A stretch of DNA of 64,000 nucleotides from Polaromonas sp. P2-4. GTDB taxonomy: Bacteria > Pseudomonadota > Gammaproteobacteria > Burkholderiales > Burkholderiaceae_C. Below, in pieces: positions 55,226-64,000 of the stretch; the stretch's first letter is position 1; each line of letters begins with the position of its first letter. The notes beneath the pieces are model-generated. The model was not told the origin of the DNA and did no database searches. It worked only from the letters and a program-made list of their open reading frames with translations. The stretch covers positions 3,588,001-3,652,000 of the forward strand of contig CP087965.1 of the NCBI GenBank assembly GCA_024703855.1. The letters are read 5' to 3'. The translations under genes were made by a program, and so were the position numbers.

Positions 55226-55924
55226 ATGAATCCAACTGAACACTCCATCACCGAAGACGATATTGCCAACTTTCTGGCCAATACGCCCGACTTCTTTGAG
55301 CGGCATGCCGAACTGCTGGCCACTGTGCAGCTCTCCAGTGGCCACGGCAGCCGCGCCGTCAGCCTGCAGGAGCGCCAGGCCGGCATGTTGCGCGAGAAGA
55401 TCAAGGGACTGGAGACCAGGGTGGTCGAGATGATTCGCCACGGGCAAGACAACGTGGCGATTGCCGACAAGATGCAGCGCTGGACGCGCAAGCTGCTGCA
55501 GACCGCGCAAGCGCGCGACCTGCCCGGCACCATCGTGGAAGGGCTCACCACCGAGTTCCAGATTCCGCAGGCCGCCATCAAGGTCTGGGGGGTGAATGGC
55601 ATTTTTTCGGACGAAACCTTTGCGACTGGCGTGAGCGACGATGCGCAGACCTTTGCCGCCTCATTGACCGCGCCCTACTGCGGTGTCAACTCCGGCTTTG
55701 AGGCCGTCAACTGGTTGCCCGAATCGGCGCTGGCACTGTCGCTGGCCCTGATTCCGCTGCGCGCCGCGGCTGGCGCGCAGGTAGCGGGCTTGCTGGTACT
55801 GGCTTCGCCTGATTCTGAGCGTTTTCACAGCGCCATGGGAACCGATTTCCTTGAACGCCTGGGCGAACTGGCAGGCGCTGCGCTGTCGCGTTTGCGAGCC
55901 CAAGCCCCGACCGACAGCCGGTGA
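55226..55924 (+). CDS. DUF484 family protein
   Basis: 232 residues. Start MNPTEHSITEDDIANFLANT at 55226; TPDFFERHAELLATVQLSSG, GSRAVSLQERQAGMLREKIK and ALIPLRAAAGAQVAGLLVLA match DUF484, a GAF-like family found next to xerC in many proteobacteria. A coiled-coil stretch (RQAGMLREKIKGLETRVVEM) precedes the GAF-like part. Role unknown; the conserved location between dapF and xerC suggests a link to cell division or recombination. Intact. Confidence 0.88.
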   Translation: MNPTEHSITEDDIANFLANTPDFFERHAELLATVQLSSGHGSRAVSLQERQAGMLREKIKGLETRVVEMIRHGQDNVAIADKMQRWTRKLLQTAQARDLPGTIVEGLTTEFQIPQAAIKVWGVNGIFSDETFATGVSDDAQTFAASLTAPYCGVNSGFEAVNWLPESALALSLALIPLRAAAGAQVAGLLVLASPDSERFHSAMGTDFLERLGELAGAALSRLRAQAPTDSR

Positions 55925-55933
55925 CCCTGTTCC

Positions 55934-56973
55934 ATGACGCAGATACCGCCCGCGTCTGAGCCTTTCGGGTCTGCCTCTGAGTCTGCGGCTGAATCGCATC
56001 CGCTGGTAGAGCGTTACCTGGAGCATGTGCGCGTTGAAAAACGCCTGGCTCAACGCACCGTAGAACTGTACGCACTGGACTTGCAAAAGCTGCAAGCCAA
56101 CGCCCGCCAGGCCGGTGTGGCGCTGACCGACGTGCACAACACCCACATGCGGCGCTGGGTCGCGCAGATGCACGGCGGTGGGCGCAGCGGCCGCGGCATT
56201 GCGCTGATTCTGTCGGGCTGGCGCGGCTTTTACACCTGGCTGGGCCGCCAGGGTTTGGTGGCGGCCAACCCCGTGCAGGATGTGCGCTCGCCCAAAGTCG
56301 CCAAGCCGCTGCCCAAGGCCTTGAGCGTCGACGAAGCGGTGCAGCTGGCCAGCTATCAGTCCGGCACGGACGGCAACGACTCTTTTCTCGAAGCACGTGA
56401 CCAGTGCATCACCGAGCTGCTTTACGGCTGCGGGCTGCGCATTGGCGAGCTGGTGGGGCTGGACGCGCGGGCCAGTGGCCAGGCGCGCGGCTGGATCGAC
56501 AGCGAGGCTGCCGAGGCGCATGTGCTCGGCAAAGGCTCGAAGCGGCGCAGTGTGCCGGTGGGGCGCCAGGCCTTGCAGGCGCTTGAAGTCTGGCTCGTCG
56601 CACGCAGCCACTGGGCCCGGGAAAGTATGCCGGGCGGTGACGCACTTTTCATCAACCAACGCGGCACGGGCTCACGCCGCAGCATATCCGCGTGCGTTTA
56701 AAACAGCGTTCGCTCAAAGCCGGGCTGGCCACGCCGGTGCACCCGCACATGCTGCGGCACTCGTTTGCCAGCCATGTGCTGCAGTCCAGTGGTGACTTGC
56801 GCGCGGTGCAGGAACTGCTGGGCCACGCCAACATCACCACCACGCAGGTTTACACGCGACTTGATTTCCAGCACCTGGCCAAGGTGTATGACGCGGCCCA
56901 CCCGCGGGCCACATTGGCGGGTGCGGGTTCGGCGGCAGAGCCGCGGCCCGGCCCCATCAAGCCCAAGGCCTGA
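55934..56973 (+). CDS. xerC: tyrosine recombinase XerC, one frame break
   Basis: About 347 residues. Resolves chromosome dimers at dif together with XerD. N-terminal SAM-like domain ([40 protein letters not shown]). The catalytic arginine is in [17 protein letters not shown]; the second Arg/His box is [20 protein letters not shown], then [20 protein letters not shown] with the nucleophile tyrosine. The break near 56674 (ACGGGCTC for ACGCGGCTC, one C lost) separates the two halves; repair gives [15 protein letters not shown]. It starts 9 bp after the DUF484 stop. The C-terminal tail is Ala/Pro-rich. Confidence 0.92.
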
Positions 56974-56985
56974 GCCTTCCCTGGG

Positions 56986-58836
56986 TCAGGAAAATTTGCG
57001 CAGGCGTGAGCGCCGCGAGGCCGCCGTTGCAGGCGTTTCACCCAGCATGAACACCGCACGCTTGCCTGCTGCCGGTGCGGCGGCCAGCCGCTCTTCAAGC
57101 TGTGCCAGCAAGCCCTGCGCATTGGCGCCCTGGTTGGGTACGACCGCATACGCCACATGCACCTGCGCCACGCAGTCCACATGCAGACCTTTGTAAGGCA
57201 TGAGGCAGCGCGCCACGATGCGTGGGCCCAATGTGGCGGCATCCTCTGCGCTGAAGGGGCCTTCCACCAGCATGCCAAAGCGCCGCTCCGACAGCCGTGC
57301 GGCACTGTCGATTTCGCGCGCGGTCGACAGCAGCCGCTCGGCCACGCGCAGCGGCAGGTCGTCGGCCGCCTTGCGCCCGAAGTCGCGCTGTATTTGCTCG
57401 GAGTTGACCAGGTCAATCAGCATCACAGCACTTTGATGATGCAGCCGTCCGGAGCGCGCAATCATGCGGATCAGGCGTTCGGCAAACACATGGCCGTTGA
57501 TCAGGCCGGTGGCCGGATCGACCCGGTCCAGGCCGTGAATGCGCCGTATGTTTTCGCGCCGGTGCTGGCTGCGCAGCATCAGCATGACCATGACGATAGG
57601 CAGGTGCAGGGCCACGGCTAGCTGCATGCCGTGCTGCGTGAAAAGCTGATTGGCACCAGGCCGGCATTGCGCGCCAGGGTCCAGCCGGCGGCGGCGATCA
57701 CCGGCAGGTAGGCAAGCATTAGCCAGGGTGCAAAGCGGTCACCGCGCCGCCAGGCCCATGCCAGCACCAGCATGCCGCTGGCCTGCAGCAACAAAAGAAT
57801 CGGAATGAACAAGTCCATGCGCGCTGCGGCGGGCAGCAGCGCCAGCACCACGGCCATCCCAACGCCCAGCCCGGCCTGGCCGACCATGAGCCAGTGCAGC
57901 CGCAGCAAGCGCTCGGGCAGCGCCACGGCCGCCGAGATGAACAGCAGCGTGGCGGACACCGTCAGCATGGGCAGCACGGACGTGGAAATGTCGCTCCACC
58001 AGGGCCAGCCGGGCCACAGGTGCAAGCCGGCTATGCCGGTGACGGTGGCCTGGGTCAGGCCCATCAGTGCCACGCAAAGGGTGTAAAACCCGTAAGCCGA
58101 GTCGCGCAGCGAGAGGGCGCTGAGTGCAGAAATCAGGGCTGCGAGGCCTGTCAGACCAAAGAAGATGCCCAGAATCAGCGACACGCGCTGCTCCGAGTAA
58201 CTCAAACGTCCTTCGCTGATGAACTGCAGGGGCGCGCTGAACGCGTGCCCGTTTTCAAGGCGCAGCAGGTACTTGGTAGGCACCTCGGCGGACAGGGCAA
58301 TGGGCAGCAGGGGGTGGCGGTGCGGCACGGGCCACTTGCTCACGGCCACCAGGTCGCCCGCGCGCTGCTCGTTCCAGTTGCCGGCGCTGTCGAGTGTGTA
58401 GAGCGAGGTGCGGTCGATGGACGGGTAGGGCACCTCAAGGTACCAGCGTTCGGCGTCGGGGGGCGGGCGGCACGTTGATGCGCACCCACATTGAATAGCC
58501 ACTCGTGACCGGGTAGATCGCATCGGTGCGCGTGGGCTTCCAGGGGATTGCTGCGGTATTCGTGACTTGTTGGGCGGTGAACTTGCCGGTTGTGTCTATC
58601 CAGTAGTCGCCCCAATCGTCCAGGGCCACCGGCTGGGTATGGGTGTCCAGGTCCAGCACCGTGCGCGAGCGCGCATCCAGGCTGGTCAGCGCCAGCAGTG
58701 AGCCCACCAACAGGCTCAGGGTCACACCCAGGAGCAGGGTGCGAACAGCTGAGCTGAAAGTGCGGTCTGCAAAGCCTGCTAGGTCTACAAAGGGCTTGCA
58801 TTGCCTCAACTGTTCTGAAAAGTACTTAAAAATCAT
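56986..58836 (-). CDS. 7TM-DISM receptor-like protein with degenerate GGDEF domain
   Basis: About 617 residues. Start MIFKYFSEQLRQCKPFVDLA at 58836. One transmembrane helix (AVRTLLLGVTLSLLVGSLLA), then an extracytoplasmic DISM-type domain (YWIDTTGKFTAQQVTNTAAI, RTSLYTLDSAGNWNEQRAGD). Seven hydrophobic helices follow (e.g. SLILGIFFGLTGLAALISAL), then a GGDEF-like domain starting GLDRVDPATGLINGHVFAER. Where active cyclases have GG(D/E)EF this reads LSERRFGMLV, so diguanylate cyclase activity is unlikely. Breaks near 58464 (extra C) and 57650 (one base missing). Probably a membrane sensor that signals through its degenerate domain. Divergent from rlmI. Confidence 0.82.
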
Positions 58837-58972
58837 TAACCAACGATTGTCGCAAACTTTCTCGAAAATTACGCCCTCTGGTTTGGTGGCTACTGAAACA
58901 GTTTGTTGGTGCGCGGATCCTGGTCCGGAGCTTGCCGGGTTGCGTTGGTACTGAAGCCACGACAATAGCGGC

Positions 58973-60172
58973 ATGAAAATAATTCGACTGAAGGAAGGCA
59001 AGGAACGCTCTTTGCTACGCCGCCACCCCTGGATTTTTGACGGGGCTATCGCCAAAGGCGGCGGCGATGCCGGTGAAACGGTGCGGGTTGAGGGTCATGG
59101 GGGGCAGTTTCTGGGCTGGGCAGCTTTCAGTCCCAGCTCCAAAATCCGGGCGCGGGTCTGGAGCTTTGACGAAAACGACCGCATAGACAGCGCTTTTTTG
59201 CAAGGCGTATCGCCCAGGCCATCAAAGCCCGCGATCTGTTTGACATCCAGAGCGACGGCTGGCGGCTGATTCACGGAGAATCCGACGGCCTGCCCGGCCT
59301 GGTGGTAGACCGTTATGCCGACACGCTGGTGGCGCAGTTTTCCAGCTGTGGCACGGAGCGCTGGAAAAGCGTGATCGTGGAGGCGCTGCTGGCGCAAACC
59401 GGCTTGACGCGGCTGTATGAACGCTCTGACGCCAGTGTGCGCGCTTGAAGGTTTGCCGGAAGCCACGGGCTGGCTGGCCGGCGCGAATGAAACGGGCATC
59501 AGCACCGGCATCACCATTACCGAACACGGCTGGAAGCTGAGCCTGGATGTCGCGCAAGGTCACAAGACCGGTTTTTACCTGGATCAGCGCGACAGCCGGC
59601 AGAAGTTTGCCGCCTACGCGCGCTGCCTGCAATTTGAGCGGGTGCTCAATTGTTATTGCTACACCGGCGGGTTTACCGTGGCTGCGCTGGCCGGTGGTGC
59701 GAAGCACGTCACTTCCATCGACTCGTCCGGCCCGGCCATTGAGCGCGCCCAGGCCAATGTGGTACTGAACGGCTTTGACGCCAGCCGCAGCACGATGCTG
59801 GATGCCGATGTCAACGCCATGCTGCGCCAGTACCTCCAAGATGGCAAAACCTTTGACGCCATCGTGCTCGACCCACCCAAATTTGCGCCCACCGTCGCCC
59901 ACGCCGAGCGTGCAGCCCGCGCCTACAAAGACATCAACCGGCTGGCGCTGTCCATCCTGGAGCCGGGCGGTGTGCTGTTCACTTATTCCTGTTCGGGCGG
60001 CATCAGCGCGGATTTGTTTCACAAGATCGTGGCCTCGGCGGGTACCGATGCAGGCGTGGATGCCTTTATTTCCGAACGCATGGGCGGCGCGCCTGACCAC
60101 CCGATGACGGTGGCATTTCCGGAAGGCGAATACCTCAAGGGGCTGGTGCTGGTCAAAAAACCGGCGACCTAG
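58973..60172 (+). CDS. rlmI: class I rRNA (cytosine-C5) methyltransferase RlmI-like, two frame breaks
   Basis: About 400 residues. Start MKIIRLKEGKERSLLRRHPW at 58973: N-terminal PUA domain (HPWIFDGAIAKGGGDAGETV). Then the RlmI core: GLPGLVVDRYADTLVAQFSS, GFYLDQRDSRQKFAAYARCL, VLNCYCYTGGFTVAALAGGA (SAM motif I), DAIVLDPPKFAPTVAHAERA (motif IV, DPPKF) and FTYSCSGGISADLFHKIVAS (motif VI cysteine). Methylates a cytosine in 23S rRNA (C1962 in E. coli). Breaks near 59205 (one base) and 59437 (GC lost from GCGCGCGC). Intergenic spacing to the DISM protein is 136 bp. Confidence 0.9.
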
Positions 60173-60183
60173 CCTTTTTAGGA

Positions 60184-60240
60184 GTCAAATCGGCCTTCTG
60201 CCCATATTCAACGGGAGTAATGCGCTATAAAAATCATAGC
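60184..60240 (+). repeat. dispersed repeat R1, copy 10
   Basis: GTCAAATCGGCCTTCTGCCC, ATATTCAACGGGAGTAATGC and GCTATAAAAATCATAGC. Directly downstream of the rlmI stop, intergenic. Confidence 0.8.
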
Positions 60241-60251
60241 TAAAAAACGGC

Positions 60252-60278
60252 GCCCGACTGGCATCCCGGTCGGGTTTC
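60252..60278 (+). terminator. probable terminator of rlmI
   Basis: GCCCGAC-TGGCATCCCG-GTCGGGTTTC: a stem of about six GC-rich pairs followed by three T. Located just after R1 copy 10; moderate strength. Confidence 0.55.
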
Positions 60279-60434
60279 GGGCGTTCAGGGGGTTGACATG
60301 AGTTGTAAAGTAACTGCTGACCCAAGTGGTATTGGCCCGCCTCGTGGCTGGGCTTGAACGGGCCGCTAAACTCCCCAGCTTGGTTTTTCTTCTTTGGCAT
60401 ATTTCTGCGTCCTCTCGTTTTTTAGGTAGACACC

Positions 60435-61490
60435 ATGAGCTTGATTCCCGTCACCATCCTCACCGGCTTTCTCGGTTCGGGCAAAACCACGCTGCTCAAG
60501 CGCATCCTGACCGAAGCCCACGGCCAGAAGATTGCCATCATTGAAAATGAGTTTGGCGAAGAGAACATCGACAACGAAATCCTGGTCAATGACACCCAGG
60601 AAAACATCATTCAGATGAATAATGGCTGCATTTGCTGCTCGATCCACGAGGATCTGCGTGGAAACGCTGCAGTTGCTGGCCGCCAAGAAACGCAAAGGGC
60701 TGCTCGATTTTGAACGCGTGGTGATTGAAACCACCGGCCTGGCCGACCCGGGGCCCGTGGCGCAGACCTTTTCATGGACGAAGAAATCGCCGAGCAGTAC
60801 CTGTTGGACTCCATCCTGACCCTGGTCGATGCCAAACACGCCACCACCCAGCTCAATGACCGCCAGGAAGCGCGCCGCCAAGTCGGTTTTGCCGACCAGA
60901 TATTCATCAGCAAGTCCGACCTTGTGGCCGAAGACGAGGTGAAAGCGCTGATGCACCGCCTGACGCATATGAACCCGCGGGCCCCCCAAAAAGCCGTGCA
61001 TTTTGGTGAGGTGGCCATTGGGGAGGTGTTTGACCTGCGCGGTTTCAACCTGAATGCCAAGCTGGACATCGACCCGGATTTCCTCAAGGCCGAAGATCAA
61101 GCGGCGCATGACCATAACCATGTGCATGGTGAAGATTGCGACCACCCCTCGCATGCCGAGGATCAGAGCCAAGGCCAGCATCATCACCATGACGACGATG
61201 TCAAAAGCTTTGTGTTTCGTTCCGACAAGGCGTTCAGCCCCGCCAAGCTCGAAGACTTCCTTGGTGCGGTGGTGAATATTTACGGCCCGCGCATGTTGCG
61301 CTACAAAGGCGTGTTGAATATGGAGGGCACCGACCGCAAGGTGATTTTCCAGGGCGTACACCAGCTGATGGGCAGCGACCTGGGGCCGGCCTGGGCAGAG
61401 GGCGAGAAGAAAACCAGCAAGATGGTGTTTATCGGCATTGATTTGCCCAAAGATATTTTTATGCAGGGCCTGGAGCAGTGCCTGGTTTGA
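60435..61490 (+). CDS. COG0523 (CobW-type) GTPase, putative zinc metallochaperone, frame breaks
   Basis: About 352 residues. Walker A TILTGFLGSGKTTLLKRILT, the metal-binding motif NNGCICCSIHEDL (CxCC), Walker B region VVIETTGLADPGPVAQTF, guanine specificity loop IFISKSDLVAEDEVKALMHR. The His/Asp-rich metal-binding segment at about residues 225-255 contains HDHNHVHGEDCDHPSH and a HHHHDDD run. Breaks near 60656 (GC lost) and 60770 (one T missing in TTTTT). Family members deliver zinc or other metals to client proteins, often under zinc limitation. The next gene is a DksA without the zinc-finger cysteines, a pairing known for zinc-sparing responses in other bacteria, though here it may simply be conserved order. 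Confidence 0.88.
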
Positions 61491-61806
61491 GTTAGGCTGT
61501 CCCCTTACAGCCTATTAAAGGCGGGAGGGCTTCATGATTGTCTCGATTCTCCAACGATTTGGTTTTAGGGTGTCACAGCATGCCGGCGAGCCGCTACAAT
61601 CGCGCGCCGACCAAAATACCCGGAAAGTCGAATCGGGAGGCAAAAAGCAGGAAGAACGCCGTGTGAAGGCGGCTCCTGTTGAAGCTGGCAGGGCGGCAGA
61701 CAAACCAGGGAGTCTGGCAACAGGAAGGGTCGGACTGTCCGATAGCAGTCTGGCCAGGAAACGGTCCGGGGGCCATCCCGAGGCTGCTTCCCAGAGGAGA
61801 GACATT
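61491..61806. other. 316-bp leader region of dksA
   Basis: No independent gene: a reading frame from 61534 is continuous with the dksA N terminus but has no ribosome site. The strong AGAGGAGAG at 61793-61801 points to the GTG at 61807 instead. Long 5' leader likely; no R1/R2 copy seen. Confidence 0.5.
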
Positions 61807-62827
61807 GTGAAAGCAGCAAAAAGACCAAGACGACCGTCAAGGCAGTTGCCAAGCCAGCCGCCAAAACAGCCGTGAAGGTCAAACCAGCATCCAAGGTCGC
61901 AGCCAAAACAGCGAAAACAGCGGTTAAGTCCGTTAAGGCCGTGAAGAAAGCAGTCAAGCCCACGAAGCCTGTTGCCAAAGCCAAGCCAACCCCGGCAGCC
62001 AGCAAAAAGGCAGTATCCAAACCGGTGCTGGCCAAGACCAAAGTCGTCGCCAAACCCGTCAAACCCAAGGTTGAACCTGTGAAAAAACCTGCCGTGAAAG
62101 CGTCTGCCAAGCCTGTTGCAAAAGACAGCAAAACCGCCAGCAGCCCGAAAGCGGCAACGCCCGCCGCGCACCAGCCCGCCCCCAGGCCCGCTCAGGTGCC
62201 GGTTCGCATGGCTTCTGCACCCCTGAAACCCGGTCGAAGAAGTTCCGCCCGGACTGCTACCCAATCACCCCCGCCCGCACCTATGGTGCCAACCCATGCG
62301 CCCGACGCAGCCAAAGCCAGTTACTCCACAATGATCGAACGTGTGATCGCGCCGCCCATTCAGGCGGCCGCCAAAAAGACCCCAAGCTTGCCAACAACTG
62401 GAAGACGACGTCCGCCGAGCAGTTGACGGACGAAGAAGTCAAGGCCATGCCTGATTCCGAGTATATGAACGAAAAGCAGCTGGCGTTCTTTCGCCACAAG
62501 CTGTCGGTGCTCAAGCAGGACATCCACAACAGCGCCGGCGAGACCACCGAACACCTGCGCGAAGACACCGCCGTGGTGCCCGACCCGGCAGACCGCGCCA
62601 CGATCGAGGAAGAGCATGCGCTGGAGCTGCGGACCCGTGACCGCGAACGCAAACTGCTCAAGAAAATCGAGCAGTCGATTGCCCGCATTGATTCCGGTGA
62701 CTACGGTTACTGCGATGAAACCGGCGAGCCTATTGGCGTCGGTCGCCTGATCGCACGTCCTACGGCCAATTTGTCGCTCGAAGCGCAGCAGCGCCGCGAA
62801 CTCAAGCAGAAAATGTTTGGAGACTGA
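61807..62827 (+). CDS. dksA: DksA-type RNA polymerase-binding regulator with long Lys/Ala/Pro-rich N-terminal tail
   Basis: About 340 residues, against about 140-150 for usual DksA. GTG start at 61807 after AGAGGAGAG. Residues 1-200 are Lys/Ala/Pro repeats (e.g. KAVKKAVKPTKPVAKAKPTP), like histone H1-type or AlgP tails. The C-terminal DksA part contains DSEYMNEKQLAFFRHKLSVL (coiled coil with the acidic tip DPADRATIEEEH), then DSGDYGYCDETGEPIGVGRL and ARPTANLSLEAQQRRELKQK. Only one of the four zinc-finger cysteines remains (YCDET; SLEA replaces CxxC), as in zinc-independent DksA. Breaks near 61822 (one A missing) and 62377 (A run). Modulates transcription with ppGpp; the tail may bind DNA or polyanions (inference). 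Confidence 0.85.
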
Positions 62828-62828
62828 C

Positions 62829-62858
62829 GGCCGGCTAGCCGGCTGAAAGCTTTTTTTT
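62829..62858 (+). terminator. probable dksA terminator
   Basis: GGCCGGCTAGCCGGC immediately after the stop, then GAAAGC and eight T. The inverted repeat is tight, but the T run is typical of an intrinsic terminator. Confidence 0.65.
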
Positions 62859-62870
62859 AATCGCCCTGAT

Positions 62871-64000
62871 ATGGCCAAAGAAGACACCGCTCCAGGCTTG
62901 CTGTCCAAGATGGTGAAGTTCGTTCGGAATCCCGCTACGAGCTGGTCGGATCTGGACACCGTGCAAACAGACCGGGACGAGGCCTTGAGCAAGCAATTGC
63001 TCAAGGAAATGATTGAGCGCAAGCGCCAAAACGACTTTGTGCGCAAGCGCGAATTCGACATGCTGCGCAAAATGCGCAAACGCGAAACCATGGTGGGCGT
63101 GGGCCAGGACCAGGGCGGTAGGCCTTCGTTTTTTCAGAGCAGCATGCCCTCCAAGCCCGATGACCGGGCGTCGACGCTTAAGAAGATCGACGAGATCGAA
63201 GCCCAGATGTCCATGCAATGGTGGAAAACCAAGAGCAGCAATACATCGGACAACTCGGTGCAAGCGACGCTGGTGCCTAATGGCAAGGCACCCGTGACGC
63301 CGTCCACCCTGCTGGATAACGCGTTGCCCTCCGCTTACAAGGCCACGGCACCGGCGGGGTTGCAATCTTCGGAAAAGAATGCCGGGCAAAGTGTGTCAAT
63401 GCAAGCGCCGTTGCCGACCGAGTCTGGCGGTTTGCCCATGTTGCCTGCCGCCACCAAGTCAGCCAGCCTCGCGGCCAAAGCCCCTGCGATTGGCGGCTTG
63501 TCGAACATTGGGTGGGAGGGCGAGAGTCGCAGCTCGGAGTTTTCGCCGTCCAAAGTCTCTGCGGTGGAGGTCGAGGAAATCGTGGCGCACGATGCCGAGC
63601 TTGAGGAAGCCGCCATCCGCTTCGCCAATGGCGATGATGCGGGTGCTGAGGCCGGCTTGCTCGAAATTCTGGCGCCGGGTGGCCCCTGTACCGGACATGC
63701 TGAAACCTGGTTGGCGCTGTTTGACCTGTACCGCGCCACCGCACAGCAAGACAAATTCGACGCAGCCGCCATGGAGTTTGCCGAACAATTTGGCCGCTCG
63801 GCACCCCAGTGGTTCTCCATGCCCGACATGGTGAAAATGCTCAACGAACCGGCGGGCAAAGTGGGTAATTCGGGCAATGGACCGGTTGCTGACTGGGTTT
63901 GCCCTTCGGTGTTGGGCATCCAGACCGTGGCGGCCCTGAAGGCTGCACTGGCCAGGGCCCCTATGCCGTGGCGTCTGGACTGGAGCAACCTTAAAACCAT
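62871..64000 (+). CDS. hypothetical protein conserved in Burkholderiales, 3' end beyond window
   Basis: Open for 376 codons to the window edge, no stop. Starts MAKEDTAPGLLSKMVKFVRN, then a strongly basic helix (KEMIERKRQNDFVRKREFDM, LRKMRKRETMVG), a Ser/Pro/Ala-rich linker, then acidic EVEEIVAHDAELEEAAIRFA and NGDDAGAEAGLLEILAPGG (TPR-like), and QDKFDAAAMEFAEQFGRSAP. I recognise the opening as that of a Burkholderiales hypothetical family, perhaps with a STAS domain after the window end; that is inference. No signal peptide or membrane helix seen. Function unknown. Confidence 0.75.
   Translation, partial: MAKEDTAPGLLSKMVKFVRNPATSWSDLDTVQTDRDEALSKQLLKEMIERKRQNDFVRKREFDMLRKMRKRETMVGVGQDQGGRPSFFQSSMPSKPDDRASTLKKIDEIEAQMSMQWWKTKSSNTSDNSVQATLVPNGKAPVTPSTLLDNALPSAYKATAPAGLQSSEKNAGQSVSMQAPLPTESGGLPMLPAATKSASLAAKAPAIGGLSNIGWEGESRSSEFSPSKVSAVEVEEIVAHDAELEEAAIRFANGDDAGAEAGLLEILAPGGPCTGHAETWLALFDLYRATAQQDKFDAAAMEFAEQFGRSAPQWFSMPDMVKMLNEPAGKVGNSGNGPVADWVCPSVLGIQTVAALKAALARAPMPWRLDWSNLKT

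Noticed and set aside
2558..60700. Programmed ribosomal frameshifting or widespread pseudogenes
   Set aside because: Breaks occur in unrelated genes at GC runs and homopolymers without slippery heptamers plus pseudoknots, and in essential genes; sequence error is far simpler.
61534..61806. An extended DksA N terminus starting at 61534
   Set aside because: The frame is open, but there is no ribosome site at 61534, whereas a strong one precedes GTG 61807; composition before 61807 differs from the Lys/Ala tail.
1..64000. CRISPR arrays, tRNA genes, phage or restriction/defence islands
   Set aside because: No regularly spaced direct repeats, no tRNA-like cloverleaf that I could make out, and no phage structural or defence genes were recognised. 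The R1/R2 repeats are dispersed, not arrayed.

Overview
The window looks like a chromosomal segment of a betaproteobacterium, order Burkholderiales and most likely family Comamonadaceae (Polaromonas, Rhodoferax or Variovorax type). The evidence is the high GC content, the conserved housekeeping order dapF - DUF484 - xerC - (DISM/GGDEF protein) - rlmI - cobW - dksA, the Bug/TctC-type binding protein, and small dispersed repeats of a kind I associate with this family. I could not check this against any database. The genes are tightly packed, often with ATGA or TGATG overlaps. Many genes carry single frame breaks. About twenty of these are repaired by restoring one GC/CG dinucleotide to an alternating GC stretch, and most others lie in homopolymers, so I treat the genes as functional genes in an error-prone sequence unless stated otherwise.

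Layout. 1-6.6 kb: trehalose metabolism (GH15 hydrolase, otsB), cca, and small metabolic genes (NIPSNAP, GST, NDUFA9-like, VOC, YdeI). 6.6-13.4 kb: a branched-chain-type ABC transporter (livK, F, G, M, H) with an acyl-CoA ligase inside the operon. 13.4-16.5 kb: an AtuA-type catabolic module (AtuA, its small partner, an enoyl-CoA hydratase) flanked by two copies of a 107-bp MITE-like element. 16.5-20 kb: acyl-CoA thioesterase, Atm1-like ABC exporter, LysR. 20.4-23.7 kb: glutamate/aspartate transporter gltIJKL. 23.7-29.9 kb: pyrC, NYN protein, DUF3025, htpX, hisC, FAD-linked oxidase. 29.9-40.6 kb: a histidine/urocanate operon read on the minus strand: NitT/TauT-type ABC transporter, hutC, hutU, polar amino-acid ABC transporter, a HutH-like lyase without the usual MIO triad, and a truncated hutD. 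Two TGTA/TACA-type palindromes in front of the operon fit HutC control. 40.6-45.9 kb: Bug protein, amidase, and a GntR/FCD regulator split by a 1951-bp IS1634-family element. 46-51 kb: LysR divergent from a CoA-transferase/acyl-CoA dehydrogenase pair, then an FAD dehydrogenase. 51.1 kb: rnpB. 51.5-64 kb: amino-acid binding lipoprotein, NUDIX-MBL fusion, then the conserved dapF-dksA block and a partial unknown gene.

The most striking feature is three families of short repeats. One (called R1 here, about 55-60 bp, ten copies) and a second (R2, about 80-110 bp, five copies) occur between genes and also inside six protein-coding genes: cca, dapF, the NUDIX-MBL gene, the DUF3025 gene, hutU and the VOC gene. 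Each is translated through in a way that keeps the downstream protein readable, reminiscent of Rickettsia palindromic elements. Repeats entering coding sequence and adding peptide to essential enzymes is the observation I would follow first. Next come the MIO-less HutH with its HutC-controlled double transporter operon, and the IS insertion that can be reversed exactly on paper from its 4-bp target duplication.
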